A DNA stretch of 35,101 nucleotides, from contig CAZJEW010000011.1 in assembly GCA_964545285.1 (NCBI GenBank), forward strand, positions 1 to 35,101, given 5' to 3'. The DNA is from CAG-1000 sp964545285. GTDB taxonomy: Bacteria > Bacillota_I > Bacilli_A > RF39 > UBA660. The position numbers and the translations under genes were made by a program. Position 1 is the stretch's first letter. Every line of letters begins with the position of its first letter. The notes beneath the pieces were generated by a model, which had not been told where the DNA came from, searched no databases, and was given only the letters and a program-made list of their open reading frames with translations. This document shows, in pieces, positions 13,474 through 22,215 of the stretch.

Positions 13474-16032
13474 ATGAAACAATCATTAAAAAAATTTGTT
13501 GCTTTTTTAAAAAAATATTATCCAGAAATATTATCAATAATAGTACCAATATTTGTATTGTTAGTTACAGCATTATTTTGTGAATTATATCCTTTAGGAA
13601 AATTTTCCTTTGCAAAGTATGATGGATATTATCAATATCCAGGGTTCACTTCATATTTTAGAAGTGTATTACTTGGAAAAAACAGTTTATTTTATTCATT
13701 TAAAGGATTATTAGGATATAATTTTTATGCAACCGCAATATATTACATGTTTAATCCCACAAATCTATTATGCATTTTTTTTAATAATTCCAATGTATTA
13801 AATTATTATTCATTAATTGTTTACTTAAGAATTGCTTTATGTGGATTTACTATGTGTAAATTTTTAAGGTATAAATATAAAGCCAAAAGTAATTTATATT
13901 TAGTAGTTTTTAGTAGTGCTTATGCATTAATGGGATATAATATTTGTTATTTTTTTAATTTTATGTATTTTGACGTAGTAGCATTATTTCCAATTGTAAT
14001 GATTGGATTAGATAAATTAATAAATAAAGAAGAATTGGGTCTTTATGTTTTTTCGCTTACTTTATCAATATTAGCTAATTTTTATATAGGATATATGGTA
14101 TGTATATTTTGTGTATTATATTTTATTTATAACTACATATTATTAGAAAAAAAGAATAAAAGAATAATATATAAGTTTTTAATATCCAGTATACTTTGTG
14201 GAATAATGTGTTCTATTATTATTCTTCCAATTGCTTACGAGTTATTTCAAGGAAAAGCAGCTCTTTATAGCGATAAACTACAAACAAAATATTTTAGTTT
14301 TAATTTAAATTTCTTAAATATATTTTATAAAATTATGCCAGGTTCAACCGCAGTATTCGATATTAAATATGGTTATGTTAACATTTATTGTTCTTTATTT
14401 GTTATTGTCGGAGTCATTAAGTACTTTTTCAATAAAAATATTAGCAAAAAAGAAAAAATAGTTACAGGGGCTTTTATTGCATTTTTCTTATTAAGTATTA
14501 GTTTTAATTTAATTGATTATTTTTGGCATTTAATGCAAAGACCAATATGGTATCCTAATAGATATATATTTACTTTTGTGTTTTTCTTAATAATAATTTC
14601 GTACAAATCGTATTTAAACAATGAATATTTCAATATGAAATGGTATTATAAATTAATAATAGTAGCTGTTTTAATAGCATTATCAATATATCCAGCATTA
14701 AAATCAACAATAAGTGATTCACCAATGCAACTTGTATGTTATATATTATCTATACTCATGTTAATACAATATATGTTGTTTTCAGAGAATAAATATGCTT
14801 ATATATTAATTCTAGGTTTATTCATAATTGAAGTAACACTTAACTCAATAATGACTATGAAAAGATTATCTAACTCAGTAGACAAAGAATCATATGACAC
14901 GGCAAATACTTCATATGAGGTCGCAACATCAAATATTAAAAAGCTAGAAAAAGAAGGAACATTCTACAGAGTAGAATATACAACGAGTATTAATTATAAT
15001 AATGGTGCAATGTATGACTATAATGGTATAGTAATATTTGATTCTATAAGAAATGGAAAAATAATGAATTTCTTTGATAAGTATTTTGACTATATAGTTA
15101 GTGATAGTGCAAGTTTGCAATTTAATTTCAAAAATCCTTATATGACATCAATATTAGGAATAAAATATTTAAATGGAGGATCAGAATTATATTATGATTT
15201 AGTAAATGAAGAACAAATGAAAATATATAGAAATAATGATGCTTTAAGCTTAGGATACATGGTTCATGATAGTATATATGACTATAATTTCATAGAAGAT
15301 GAGTACTTTAAAAATACCGAAGAAATTGTTAACACAATGTTAAATGATAAAAGAGAACTCTATGTATTACTAAATAATTTCGAATTTCACGGAACTAAAA
15401 TAATATATGATGAGGAGAAAGAAAAATATCAAATATCTGTTATTAAACAAGAAGATTCAACTGCTTATACTTCAATAAACGGAATAGCAGAAGAAGATGG
15501 ATTCATAACATCAAACAGAAAGGCAAATTTTTATGCAAGTGCTGTCATTTATATCAACGGTGCAGAATGTGAATCATGTAGAATAAGCAATACAACTCCT
15601 GTATTTCTTCATAAAGGTGATACATATGAATATAAAATAAGATCAACAATTAATTGTGACATTGATTATTTGCAATACTATTTTATTAAATATAGTGAAT
15701 ATATTCATTTTATAAACGAAATGAAATCAAACGAATTAATAATTACAAATTATGAAACTGATTCACATATTATGGGCACAATAACATCGACAAAAGAAAA
15801 GAATATATTATTTACAACTATACCTTATGATAAGGGATGGAGTATATATGTTGATGGTATTAAAACTAAATACAATGCCTGTTATGATGCATTTATATGC
15901 TTACATTTAAATGAAGGAGAGCATGAAATTGAATTTAAATATCTCCCAAAATTATTTATAACAGGAACTATTATTTCAGTAATAGCACTTATTTCTTCAA
16001 TATTATATATAAGAAAAAACAAAGTTAAATAA
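13474..16032 (+). CDS. YfhO-family multi-spanning membrane protein (GT-C type)
   Basis: This 852-aa protein has about a dozen membrane helices in residues 15-470, a large extracellular domain (about 480-825) and a final helix near 828-846 followed by a Lys-rich tail. The early YPLGKFSFAKYDGYYQYPGF and NFYATAIYYMFNPTNLL stretches are typical of the YfhO family. YfhO members have a GT-C glycosyltransferase architecture and are linked to glycosylation of teichoic/lipoteichoic acids at the outer membrane face; the exact acceptor here is unknown. Length fits the family. GAGG lies 4-5 nt before ATG. It is divergent from the 221-aa surface gene and convergent with the next gene through a shared terminator. 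Confidence 0.85.
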   Translation: MKQSLKKFVAFLKKYYPEILSIIVPIFVLLVTALFCELYPLGKFSFAKYDGYYQYPGFTSYFRSVLLGKNSLFYSFKGLLGYNFYATAIYYMFNPTNLLCIFFNNSNVLNYYSLIVYLRIALCGFTMCKFLRYKYKAKSNLYLVVFSSAYALMGYNICYFFNFMYFDVVALFPIVMIGLDKLINKEELGLYVFSLTLSILANFYIGYMVCIFCVLYFIYNYILLEKKNKRIIYKFLISSILCGIMCSIIILPIAYELFQGKAALYSDKLQTKYFSFNLNFLNIFYKIMPGSTAVFDIKYGYVNIYCSLFVIVGVIKYFFNKNISKKEKIVTGAFIAFFLLSISFNLIDYFWHLMQRPIWYPNRYIFTFVFFLIIISYKSYLNNEYFNMKWYYKLIIVAVLIALSIYPALKSTISDSPMQLVCYILSILMLIQYMLFSENKYAYILILGLFIIEVTLNSIMTMKRLSNSVDKESYDTANTSYEVATSNIKKLEKEGTFYRVEYTTSINYNNGAMYDYNGIVIFDSIRNGKIMNFFDKYFDYIVSDSASLQFNFKNPYMTSILGIKYLNGGSELYYDLVNEEQMKIYRNNDALSLGYMVHDSIYDYNFIEDEYFKNTEEIVNTMLNDKRELYVLLNNFEFHGTKIIYDEEKEKYQISVIKQEDSTAYTSINGIAEEDGFITSNRKANFYASAVIYINGAECESCRISNTTPVFLHKGDTYEYKIRSTINCDIDYLQYYFIKYSEYIHFINEMKSNELIITNYETDSHIMGTITSTKEKNILFTTIPYDKGWSIYVDGIKTKYNACYDAFICLHLNEGEHEIEFKYLPKLFITGTIISVIALISSILYIRKNKVK

Positions 16033-16047
16033 TAACTTTGTTTTTTT
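16014..16047. terminator. bidirectional terminator
   Basis: A 10-bp stem AACAAAGTTA/TAACTTTGTT (16018-16027, 16033-16042) has a T-run on the plus side and an A-run on the other, so it serves both the YfhO gene (whose stop is in the loop) and the convergent gene at 16046. Confidence 0.85.
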
Positions 16048-17209
16048 ATCTTTTCAATGTAATAACAGGTTTAACTTCTAATTCATTAACTGTATCTTCA
16101 TTTACAAAAACTTCACCATTATTCGTAATTGATATTCCGGTTTTATTTATTTTATATGAATTAATTGTCCAATAATTTCCATATATCAATGACTTATCGC
16201 TAAGCCTATCATATAAATTAGAATATTCATCATAAGATATTAGTCTTACTTTACTGGTAGTATATTTTTCACAAGACCATTCATATTCTTCAATAGTACT
16301 TTTTTTATATCCTCCACAACCATCATTAGAATCACAACCATTATTTCCTGACTCATCATCACATATTTTAATACTAACAAGAGAATCTTTAAGATCATCG
16401 CTAAGAGTGTTAATATATTTACTATTAAGATATTCATTTATAAGAGATTTACTCCATCTATATTCATTATTTCCCTTAGTATGACTCATACTATTATCTA
16501 ATGATTCAAGTCTCATTAAAGTAATTTCTTCATTAATATCACTTACAACAATCCAAGTGTAATCATCAATTGTTAAAGTTGATCCAGCACAATAAAGCAT
16601 GCCTTTATAGTATTCACTATTTTGAGCATTTAAACAATTAATATTAAACTCAATTGAAGAACTTAAATTTCCATATGAATCTTTAAACCAAATATAATAA
16701 ACTCCTTGATCATATAAGTTAAGTATTAATGAATTACTATTTAATTTAATGAAATCACCGCTATAATCTCTCTGTCTTGATAATTTATAAGATACTATTT
16801 CATAATCAAATTTAAACGATATTTGTGAATTGTTTTTACTAATAACTGGTTTAATATCCTTAATATAATTGCATTCAGTATCTACTTTTACTTTTCCTAA
16901 ATAAGTTTTATAAATACACCTGTCTTCAAGAGTTAAAGACACTTCAACATTACCATAATCATCCTTTATAAATTTACCAACACCATCAATATAATAATCA
17001 GTTGTAATAATATTATTATTCAAATCATATAAAACGCCATATTTATAATAATACTCATTACTATCTAACTTATAAACATAGTTAATAATTTCTTTAGTTT
17101 TATTCCTCAATTTTATATTTTTAATATTGTTACTAAACACAAATAATACTGATATTAACGCTATCAAAAACAAACCAATTAATAAAATTATACTCTTAAT
17201 CTTTTTCAT
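16046..17209 (-). CDS. secreted/anchored protein with DUF6273-like C-terminal domain
   Basis: This 387-aa protein has an N-terminal signal-anchor (about residues 5-27), an extracellular beta-rich middle part (60-190), and a C-terminal domain beginning near GSTLTIDDYTWIVVSDINEE. That domain has EYRWSKSLINEYLN, a Cys-rich loop (ICDDESGNNGCDSNDGCGGY) and an ending of KPVITLKR. This layout is typical of DUF6273-type domains on surface proteins of gut Bacillota. There is no Shine-Dalgarno; an extended -10 lies 6 nt before ATG, so the mRNA is probably leaderless. Binding partner unknown. Confidence 0.7.
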   Translation of the reverse strand: MKKIKSIILLIGLFLIALISVLFVFSNNIKNIKLRNKTKEIINYVYKLDSNEYYYKYGVLYDLNNNIITTDYYIDGVGKFIKDDYGNVEVSLTLEDRCIYKTYLGKVKVDTECNYIKDIKPVISKNNSQISFKFDYEIVSYKLSRQRDYSGDFIKLNSNSLILNLYDQGVYYIWFKDSYGNLSSSIEFNINCLNAQNSEYYKGMLYCAGSTLTIDDYTWIVVSDINEEITLMRLESLDNSMSHTKGNNEYRWSKSLINEYLNSKYINTLSDDLKDSLVSIKICDDESGNNGCDSNDGCGGYKKSTIEEYEWSCEKYTTSKVRLISYDEYSNLYDRLSDKSLIYGNYWTINSYKINKTGISITNNGEVFVNEDTVNELEVKPVITLKR

Positions 17210-17224
17210 ATAAATATTATATCA
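17207..17224 (-). promoter_or_regulatory. extended -10 placed 6 nt before ATG (leaderless start)
   Basis: On the minus strand TGATATAAT (17224-17216) is followed by ATTTAT and the ATG at 17209. Initiation 7 nt after the -10 would fall on the A of ATG. No ribosome-binding sequence is present. Confidence 0.55.
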
Positions 17225-17225
17225 C

Positions 17226-17247
17226 AAAAAAGGGATTATTTAATCCC
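17226..17247 (-). terminator. terminator overlapping the HAAS gene stop
   Basis: The GGGATTA/TAATCCC stem (17232-17238, 17241-17247) is followed on the minus strand by six T; the stop codon at 17240-17242 is in the hairpin. Confidence 0.8.
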
Positions 17248-18583
17248 AATTATTATCAGTGTTAATTCTATTTAAAGTATTTTCATTTCCAATTACTTCT
17301 ATCTTTACATTATCATTTATAGTGTAATCATATATTTTACCTAATTTCAAGTTTTCTAATATTTTTTTGAATACTTTGTAATCATCATTTCTATAATAGT
17401 AAGATACTCTTTGATTATCAGAATAATATAATTCCTCTATAGTTTCTTGAAATTCATTTCCATATAAATTTACTATAAACTCATTATCACTCATTGTATT
17501 ATCAACTACTTTTTCAACAGTTATACAATTAAAACATGATACCGCATGTATTTCATCAGTGTTATATTCATATGTATCAATTAAAGATAATGGTGTAGAA
17601 TATTCTTCAACATCTATGTTAGTTATTTCTAAAATTGATACTCCTATTCCTATTCCGCAAAGTACTAATGCAACTATGAATGAAATAAATGACTTTAAAA
17701 ACGAACCATTTTTCTTAGCAATAAATCTATATAAAATATCAGTAAACCAAATACTTCCACATAATAGGCCTAAACATATTATAATAGGTCCAATAAAAGC
17801 GTAATAATTAATTGAAAACAATATTAAATATGAAAGACCAACTGCTGAAAATATAATGCCAATAACACCAGGAATAATTACAAATAAAGCTATAATTCTA
17901 AGTATAAACATTATTAAATCTATTATAGAGTCAATAAATGTTTTATTATTCTTATAAATAGTTTCTTTTTTAATTACATTTTCTTTTTTTGAATTCTTAA
18001 TTTTATTCTTTTTAGTAGATTCTATAATAATTTCTTCTTCAACATACTCTCCTAGCATTCTCTCTTTTAGCATTTTAATCACGAACAAGAAAGAAATAAC
18101 GATATAAGATATATTTATTACTAAAGAAATAATAATATCAAAAGCATCCCTCAAAACACCAGGTAATATATCAAATATATTATTTAATAAAGAATTAAGC
18201 AGTTCAAACGGTATTCTTAATAACCAAACAATCAATATAAGAATAACCAAATACAAAACAAGTTTAATTATATCTTTTACAGTGCTATGAAATAAAATCT
18301 TAACAATCTTATTAAAAACTTCTTTAGTAGTATTTACAATACTTTCAATAAATGAATCAAACTTATTTTGAGAATAATCACCATTAATCTTATATGCACT
18401 TAATATATCTCTTGCAAGTTCATCTATATTCCCAAATTCTTTTATAGCATCTTCCTCACTAGATCCATCTTTAACCTTTTCATCGATATGTTCACTATAT
18501 TCAGATAATATATCACTTACTTCATCATTATCTAATATAGATAATTTACTCTTTAATCTATTTAAAAAATCTTCTTTATTCAT
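17240..18583 (-). CDS. HAAS/DUF1700-type membrane protein
   Basis: From ATG 18583 it encodes 447 aa; a GTG three codons earlier is too close to the ribosome site. The N-terminal helical domain (about residues 1-70), with NRLKSKLSILDNDEVSDILSEY-like helices and a DAIKEFGNIDELARDIL stretch, is the HAAS/DUF1700 module that typically pairs with PadR regulators. About six membrane helices follow (105-180, 215-305), then an extracellular domain (about 315-447). It lies 1 bp after the PadR gene, a very common pairing in Bacillota. It probably senses or sequesters something at the membrane under PadR control; the ligand is unknown. Confidence 0.8.
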   Translation of the reverse strand: MNKEDFLNRLKSKLSILDNDEVSDILSEYSEHIDEKVKDGSSEEDAIKEFGNIDELARDILSAYKINGDYSQNKFDSFIESIVNTTKEVFNKIVKILFHSTVKDIIKLVLYLVILILIVWLLRIPFELLNSLLNNIFDILPGVLRDAFDIIISLVINISYIVISFLFVIKMLKERMLGEYVEEEIIIESTKKNKIKNSKKENVIKKETIYKNNKTFIDSIIDLIMFILRIIALFVIIPGVIGIIFSAVGLSYLILFSINYYAFIGPIIICLGLLCGSIWFTDILYRFIAKKNGSFLKSFISFIVALVLCGIGIGVSILEITNIDVEEYSTPLSLIDTYEYNTDEIHAVSCFNCITVEKVVDNTMSDNEFIVNLYGNEFQETIEELYYSDNQRVSYYYRNDDYKVFKKILENLKLGKIYDYTINDNVKIEVIGNENTLNRINTDNNWD

Positions 18584-18584
18584 A

Positions 18585-18899
18585 TTATTCACTCTCCTTT
18601 ATAAAACTATTAACACTACTTTCAAACTTTTTCCATTCTTTCATAAGACCATCCAATCTATTCTTTCCTAATACTGTAAGATGATAATACTTTCTTGATG
18701 GACCTTCAGTAGATTCTTTTAAATATGTTTCAAAATATCTTTCATTAGTAAGTCTTTTTAATATAGGATATATTGTACCTTCATTCACATTAACTACTTT
18801 ACTTACTTCTTCTACTAGTTCATATCCATATCTATCTTTTTTTGACACAAAAATTAGAACAAGTAATTCCATAACACCCTTTTTAAATTGAGTATCCAT
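18585..18899 (-). CDS. PadR-family transcriptional regulator
   Basis: This 104-aa winged-helix protein has the standard PadR features: FKKGVMELLVLIFVSKKDRYGYEL at the start, then NVNEGTIYPILKRL as the recognition helix region, and GPSRKYYHLTVLGKNRL as the wing. It probably represses its own operon with the HAAS protein. AGGTGG lies just before ATG. A perfect TTGACA promoter and an inverted repeat lie directly upstream. Confidence 0.9.
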   Translation of the reverse strand: MDTQFKKGVMELLVLIFVSKKDRYGYELVEEVSKVVNVNEGTIYPILKRLTNERYFETYLKESTEGPSRKYYHLTVLGKNRLDGLMKEWKKFESSVNSFIKESE

Positions 18900-18916
18900 T
18901 TCACCACCTCATAACA

Positions 18917-18951
18917 ATATTATCACTGCTACTATGTTTTGTCAAGTAGTG
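18917..18951 (-). promoter_or_regulatory. PadR promoter with inverted-repeat operator candidate
   Basis: TTGACA (18940-18945), 17 bp, TAATAT (18917-18922). An inverted repeat, CACTRCT arms at 18924-18930 and 18945-18951 spaced 14 bp apart (centres two helical turns apart, one mismatch), brackets the -35. It is a likely autoregulatory PadR site. Confidence 0.5.
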
Positions 18952-19017
18952 TTTAATACATTGTATGTAAAATATTTTTTTATATTAAAAAATGTTATAA
19001 TATTTATGGAGATTATT

Positions 19018-19734
19018 ATGAATAAAATAAAAGAACTACAAATCATGATAAACGAATCAAATAATATTGTGTTTTTTGGCGGAGCAGGAGTTTCTACTGA
19101 AAGTGGTATTAAAGATTTTAGAAGTAAAGATGGGCTATATAATACGGAATATAAATACCCACCTGAAGCAATATTAAGTCACACATTTTTTACATTAGAA
19201 ACAAAAGAATTTTATAAATTTTACAAAGATAAATTAAACTGCACAAATAAAAATCCAAATATAGTACACAATTATCTAGTTAAATTAGAAAAAGAGAATA
19301 AACTAAAAGCAATAATAACTCAAAACATAGATGGGCTTCATTCAAAAGCTGGTTCAAATAATGTTTATGAATTACACGGAAGCATATATAGGAATTATTG
19401 TACAAAATGCCATAAGTTTTATGATGAGAAAGCAATATTTAACAGTGAGGAATTACCATTTTGCAAATGTGGTGGCATAATTAAACCTGATGTAGTATTA
19501 TATGAAGAACCTTTGGATAATAGTATACTCAATAAATCTATAGATGCAATAACAAAAGCTAATATGCTTATAGTTGCTGGAACTTCTCTAACTGTTTATC
19601 CAGCTAGCGGACTCATTAATTATTTTAGAGGAAAATATTTAGTAATAATAAATAAAGATACTACGGATTATGATAACAGAGCTAATCTTGTTATTAACGA
19701 AGGTTTAAAAGAAGTTTTTAGTAAATTAAAATGA
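19018..19734 (+). CDS. cobB: SIR2-family NAD-dependent protein deacylase
   Basis: From ATG 19018 (GGAG with 6-nt spacing, and an extended -10 TGTTATAAT at 18993-19001) it encodes a 238-aa sirtuin. The NAD-binding GAGVSTESGIKDFRS is at 22-36, TQNIDGLH at 101-108, and catalytic His at 120 (ELHGS). The zinc site is C128, C131, C149, C151, and VAGTSLTVYPA is near 190. It removes acyl groups from lysines using NAD+; cytoplasmic. It ends in TGA, which shows that TGA is a stop here. It is convergent with the ABC transporter permease, 4 bp apart. Confidence 0.92.
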   Translation: MNKIKELQIMINESNNIVFFGGAGVSTESGIKDFRSKDGLYNTEYKYPPEAILSHTFFTLETKEFYKFYKDKLNCTNKNPNIVHNYLVKLEKENKLKAIITQNIDGLHSKAGSNNVYELHGSIYRNYCTKCHKFYDEKAIFNSEELPFCKCGGIIKPDVVLYEEPLDNSILNKSIDAITKANMLIVAGTSLTVYPASGLINYFRGKYLVIINKDTTDYDNRANLVINEGLKEVFSKLK

Positions 19735-19738
19735 ATAA

Positions 19739-20467
19739 CTATAATTTATCGTTATTCATTTTATTTTTGAATATAATAATTGATAATATATATATAACTA
19801 TTATAAATAATAATACTATAGTAAACGGTATTAATACTTTATTAAAATCTCCTAATATTGAATATCTTGCAATATCAACAGTATATTTGAATGGTAAAAC
19901 TTTGCATATGAATCCAAATACCTTACCAACCATACTAGCATCAAACCACATTCCACTAGTAAAACAAATCAATTGAACAATAATCGATGAAATAGCAGGT
20001 GAGTTTCTATCTGAAGCGATACAACCAATAAGAATACCAAGGCTTATATATAATAAACTGACTGGTAATAACAATAAAATTGTATAGAAAACATTAATAG
20101 AAAATTCAAGTCCAAAAAGCAATGAAAATGAAAAAAATATAATTGATTGCAATAACGCAATTGGTAAAACACAAATTGTGTAACCAAATAGAAAATCTAT
20201 CGGTTTCATAGGTGAAGAAAATAGTCTTGTCAATAACGAACTAGTTCTATCTTTTGCAATTAATTGAGATACAAATAGAGTTAAAAATCCGTAACTAAAT
20301 ATCACTATAGCTGGAGCAAAATTATTGATACTATAGACATCATTAGGTATTTTAAATTGTTGAAAAATAATTAAAAGAAATAATGGAAGCCCAAGTAAAA
20401 AAACTAGATTTGTAAATTCTCTAAGTATCTCTTTTATATTTCTCTTTGCAAATACAAATATTCTCAT
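19739..20467 (-). CDS. ABC-2 type transporter permease
   Basis: The start at ATG 20467 (AGGAGG upstream, 1 bp after the ATPase stop) gives 242 aa; an upstream in-frame start lies inside the ATPase gene. About six membrane helices are visible (20-37, 50-72, 95-120, 130-155, 165-183, 215-235), with the QLIAKDRTSSLLTRLFSSPM loop typical of ABC-2 exporters of the drug/lipid type. It forms an exporter with the ATPase encoded just upstream. Substrate unknown. Confidence 0.85.
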   Translation of the reverse strand: MRIFVFAKRNIKEILREFTNLVFLLGLPLFLLIIFQQFKIPNDVYSINNFAPAIVIFSYGFLTLFVSQLIAKDRTSSLLTRLFSSPMKPIDFLFGYTICVLPIALLQSIIFFSFSLLFGLEFSINVFYTILLLLPVSLLYISLGILIGCIASDRNSPAISSIIVQLICFTSGMWFDASMVGKVFGFICKVLPFKYTVDIARYSILGDFNKVLIPFTIVLLFIIVIYILSIIIFKNKMNNDKL

Positions 20468-20468
20468 T

Positions 20469-21200
20469 TTATTCTTCCTCCTTTTCAACCAATTTAACAA
20501 AAGCATCTTCAAAATTTTTTGCCTTTGTCTTTTTTATTATATTTGAAGGTGTATCAACATCAATTATTATTCCATCTTTCATAATTCCAACTCTATCAGA
20601 TAGTTCTTCAGCTTCTTCCATGTAATGAGTAGTAAGAATAATAGTCACTTTTTTCTTTAAACTTTTAATTAAATTCCATAATTCCCTTCTAGCAAGAACA
20701 TCTAATCCTAAAGTAGGTTCATCTAAAAACAATATTTTAGGTTCAGTTATTAACGACATTGCTATAGAAAGTTTTCGTTTCCAACCACCAGATAAAGTAA
20801 TACTTTTTTCTTCAGAAATGTTATCAAATTTGAATTCTTTAATAGTATCGTTAACCTTTTTAATTCTATCTTGATATGGAATACCATAAATTCCGGCTAT
20901 AAAGTCAAGATTTTCTCTAACTGTTAAATTAGGAGCAATAGCAGTCTCTTGAGGAGAAATATTAAGAATACTTTTAATTTTATATTGATCTTTTTTAATA
21001 TTAAATTCTAAAATAAATGCTTCTCCACTAGTAGGCTTAGACAAACAAGAAAGCATTTTAATAGTAGTAGTTTTACCTGCTCCATTAACACCAAGCAATG
21101 AAAAAAGTTCACCTTCATTTATTGACAAATTTATCTTATTGACTGCGATATTATTTCCATATTTTTTTTCTAAATTTTTAGTTTCTATTGATATCATCAT
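20469..21200 (-). CDS. ABC transporter ATP-binding protein
   Basis: This 243-aa ATPase has Walker A GVNGAGKTT (37-45), a Q-loop region SPQE (82-85), signature LSGGWKRKL (136-144), Walker B ILFLDEP (156-162) and switch His (H192). The family is of the CcmA/drug-exporter ABC-2 type. The signature has Trp where Met or Gln is common. It overlaps the AbrB-type regulator gene by 23 bp and precedes its permease by 1 bp, so the three form one operon. Confidence 0.92.
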   Translation of the reverse strand: MMISIETKNLEKKYGNNIAVNKINLSINEGELFSLLGVNGAGKTTTIKMLSCLSKPTSGEAFILEFNIKKDQYKIKSILNISPQETAIAPNLTVRENLDFIAGIYGIPYQDRIKKVNDTIKEFKFDNISEEKSITLSGGWKRKLSIAMSLITEPKILFLDEPTLGLDVLARRELWNLIKSLKKKVTIILTTHYMEEAEELSDRVGIMKDGIIIDVDTPSNIIKKTKAKNFEDAFVKLVEKEEE

Positions 21201-21408
21201 TTACCCTTTCATTTAATATTTTACCGGCAACATCAGAAAAAGTTTCAAATTTAACCAATGCAATACCTTTTTTTATGTCACCAAGCATTATTAATGAATC
21301 ACCCGGATTTATATTAAATGCATTCCTTGCTTCCTTAGGGATTACTATTTGACCTTTCTCGCCAACTTTACATATTCCAAATAAATACTTACCTTTAGTT
21401 TTAGTCAT
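21178..21408 (-). CDS. AbrB/SpoVT-type DNA-binding regulator
   Basis: This 76-aa protein has the swapped-hairpin motif VGEKGQIVIPKEARNAFNIN (residues 15-34) and a following PGDSLIMLG strand, as in AbrB, MazE and SpoVT N-domains. It probably binds DNA as a dimer and controls the ABC exporter operon that it heads. GGAG lies before ATG, and a strong promoter with 9-bp direct repeats sits just upstream, likely its own operator (inference). Confidence 0.85.
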   Translation of the reverse strand: MTKTKGKYLFGICKVGEKGQIVIPKEARNAFNINPGDSLIMLGDIKKGIALVKFETFSDVAGKILNERVNDDINRN

Positions 21409-21420
21409 AATTTCTCCTTG

Positions 21421-21475
21421 TATAACTTTTCATACTTTTCATACTAATTATATAATAAAAAAGTATAATTGTCTA
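21421..21475 (-). promoter_or_regulatory. promoter and direct repeats before the AbrB-ABC operon
   Basis: TAGACA (21470-21475), 17 bp, TATAAT (21447-21452) on the minus strand. Just downstream, around the predicted start point, GTATGAAAA occurs twice in tandem (9-bp period) followed by the related GTTATACAA. This is a plausible binding site for the AbrB-type protein. Confidence 0.6.
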
Positions 21476-21490
21476 TCAAATTATACTTTT
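21453..21490 (-). terminator. terminator of the COG2426 gene, overlapping the next promoter
   Basis: A perfect 12-bp stem AAAAGTATAATT/AATTATACTTTT (21459-21470, 21479-21490) has an 8-nt loop and six T on the minus strand. The stop codon (21476-21478) and most of the -35 box of the AbrB promoter lie in the loop. Confidence 0.8.
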
Positions 21491-21991
21491 CAAAAGTCCA
21501 AATGAAATAATCATCATTATTATACTAGCAATTATTATTCCAGCCATAATACAAAAGAACGATTTTTTTCTATTCATATTAAATACGGAAGCAGCTAAAC
21601 AGCCAGTCCATGCTCCAGTGCCAGGAAGAGGAACTCCTACGAATAAAACCAGCCCTAAATAACCATATTTATCTATTTTTTCTTTGTTCTTTTTAGCTTT
21701 TTTATATAACCAATTTGCAGTTTTATTCATCCATTTAATTCTACTATTACTCATCCATTCAAGAATTTTATTAATAAACAATAAAATAAAAGGAACTGGT
21801 ATTACATTACCTATTATGCAAATAATGTAGCTTGTCCATGGATTAATATTAAGTAAAGAGGCTGCTATTAGACCACCTCTTAATTCTAATAAAGGCATTA
21901 AAGAAATAATAAATACAATTAGTTCTTTTCCATATTTAATGGATGTAAGTCCAGAAAATACACCTACAACCGAATCAATTAAATTTTCCAT
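21476..21991 (-). CDS. COG2426/small multidrug export-type membrane protein
   Basis: This 171-aa protein has four or so membrane segments: 20-48, 53-75, 108-135 and 145-168. ELRGGLIAA (37-45), GNVIPVPFILLF and GVPLPGTGAWTGCLAA are hallmarks of the COG2426 ('Sm_multidrug_ex') family. The re-entrant LPGTGAW motif and ELRG motif recall the DedA-like fold. Despite the family name, transport of drugs is not established. GGAG lies before ATG. It is preceded by a 224-bp non-coding stretch. Confidence 0.8.
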   Translation of the reverse strand: MENLIDSVVGVFSGLTSIKYGKELIVFIISLMPLLELRGGLIAASLLNINPWTSYIICIIGNVIPVPFILLFINKILEWMSNSRIKWMNKTANWLYKKAKKNKEKIDKYGYLGLVLFVGVPLPGTGAWTGCLAASVFNMNRKKSFFCIMAGIIIASIIMMIISFGLLKSII

Positions 21992-22215
21992 ATATTCTCC
22001 TTATTTAATTCTATTATTCAATATGTATTATTATTTAAATACATTTTAATACATTTTTTACTTGTTTTAACATATTAATTGGCAAACTATCCTTTTTTAA
22101 ATAGTTTCTAGTTCAATAATTTTGTGTTCCACAATAATATTTAAAGCAAGAAAACAAATAATTACGTAATGTGTAGTACCATAAAAGCTGTCATTATTAT
22201 TCAATTTTTTCTTTC
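21992..22215. other. 224-bp intergenic region
   Basis: It holds no convincing gene. An inverted repeat ATGTATT/AATACAT lies near 22021-22045, close to the COG2426 start, and a 10-bp palindrome ATTACGTAAT is at 22161-22170. A weak hairpin (AAACTAT/ATAGTTT) near 22085-22108 lacks a T-run. No riboswitch fold is recognised. Confidence 0.5.

Noticed and set aside
16246..16437. Minus-strand 63-codon hydrophobic frame.
   Set aside because: Lies wholly inside the DUF6273-like gene in another frame, with no ribosome site.
18934..19017. 28-residue N-terminal extension of the sirtuin.
   Set aside because: It contains the promoter -10 and the ribosome site of ATG 19018.
21992..22215. Possible riboswitch in the 224-bp intergenic region.
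   Set aside because: No recognisable conserved core and no terminator/antiterminator pair; only short inverted repeats.
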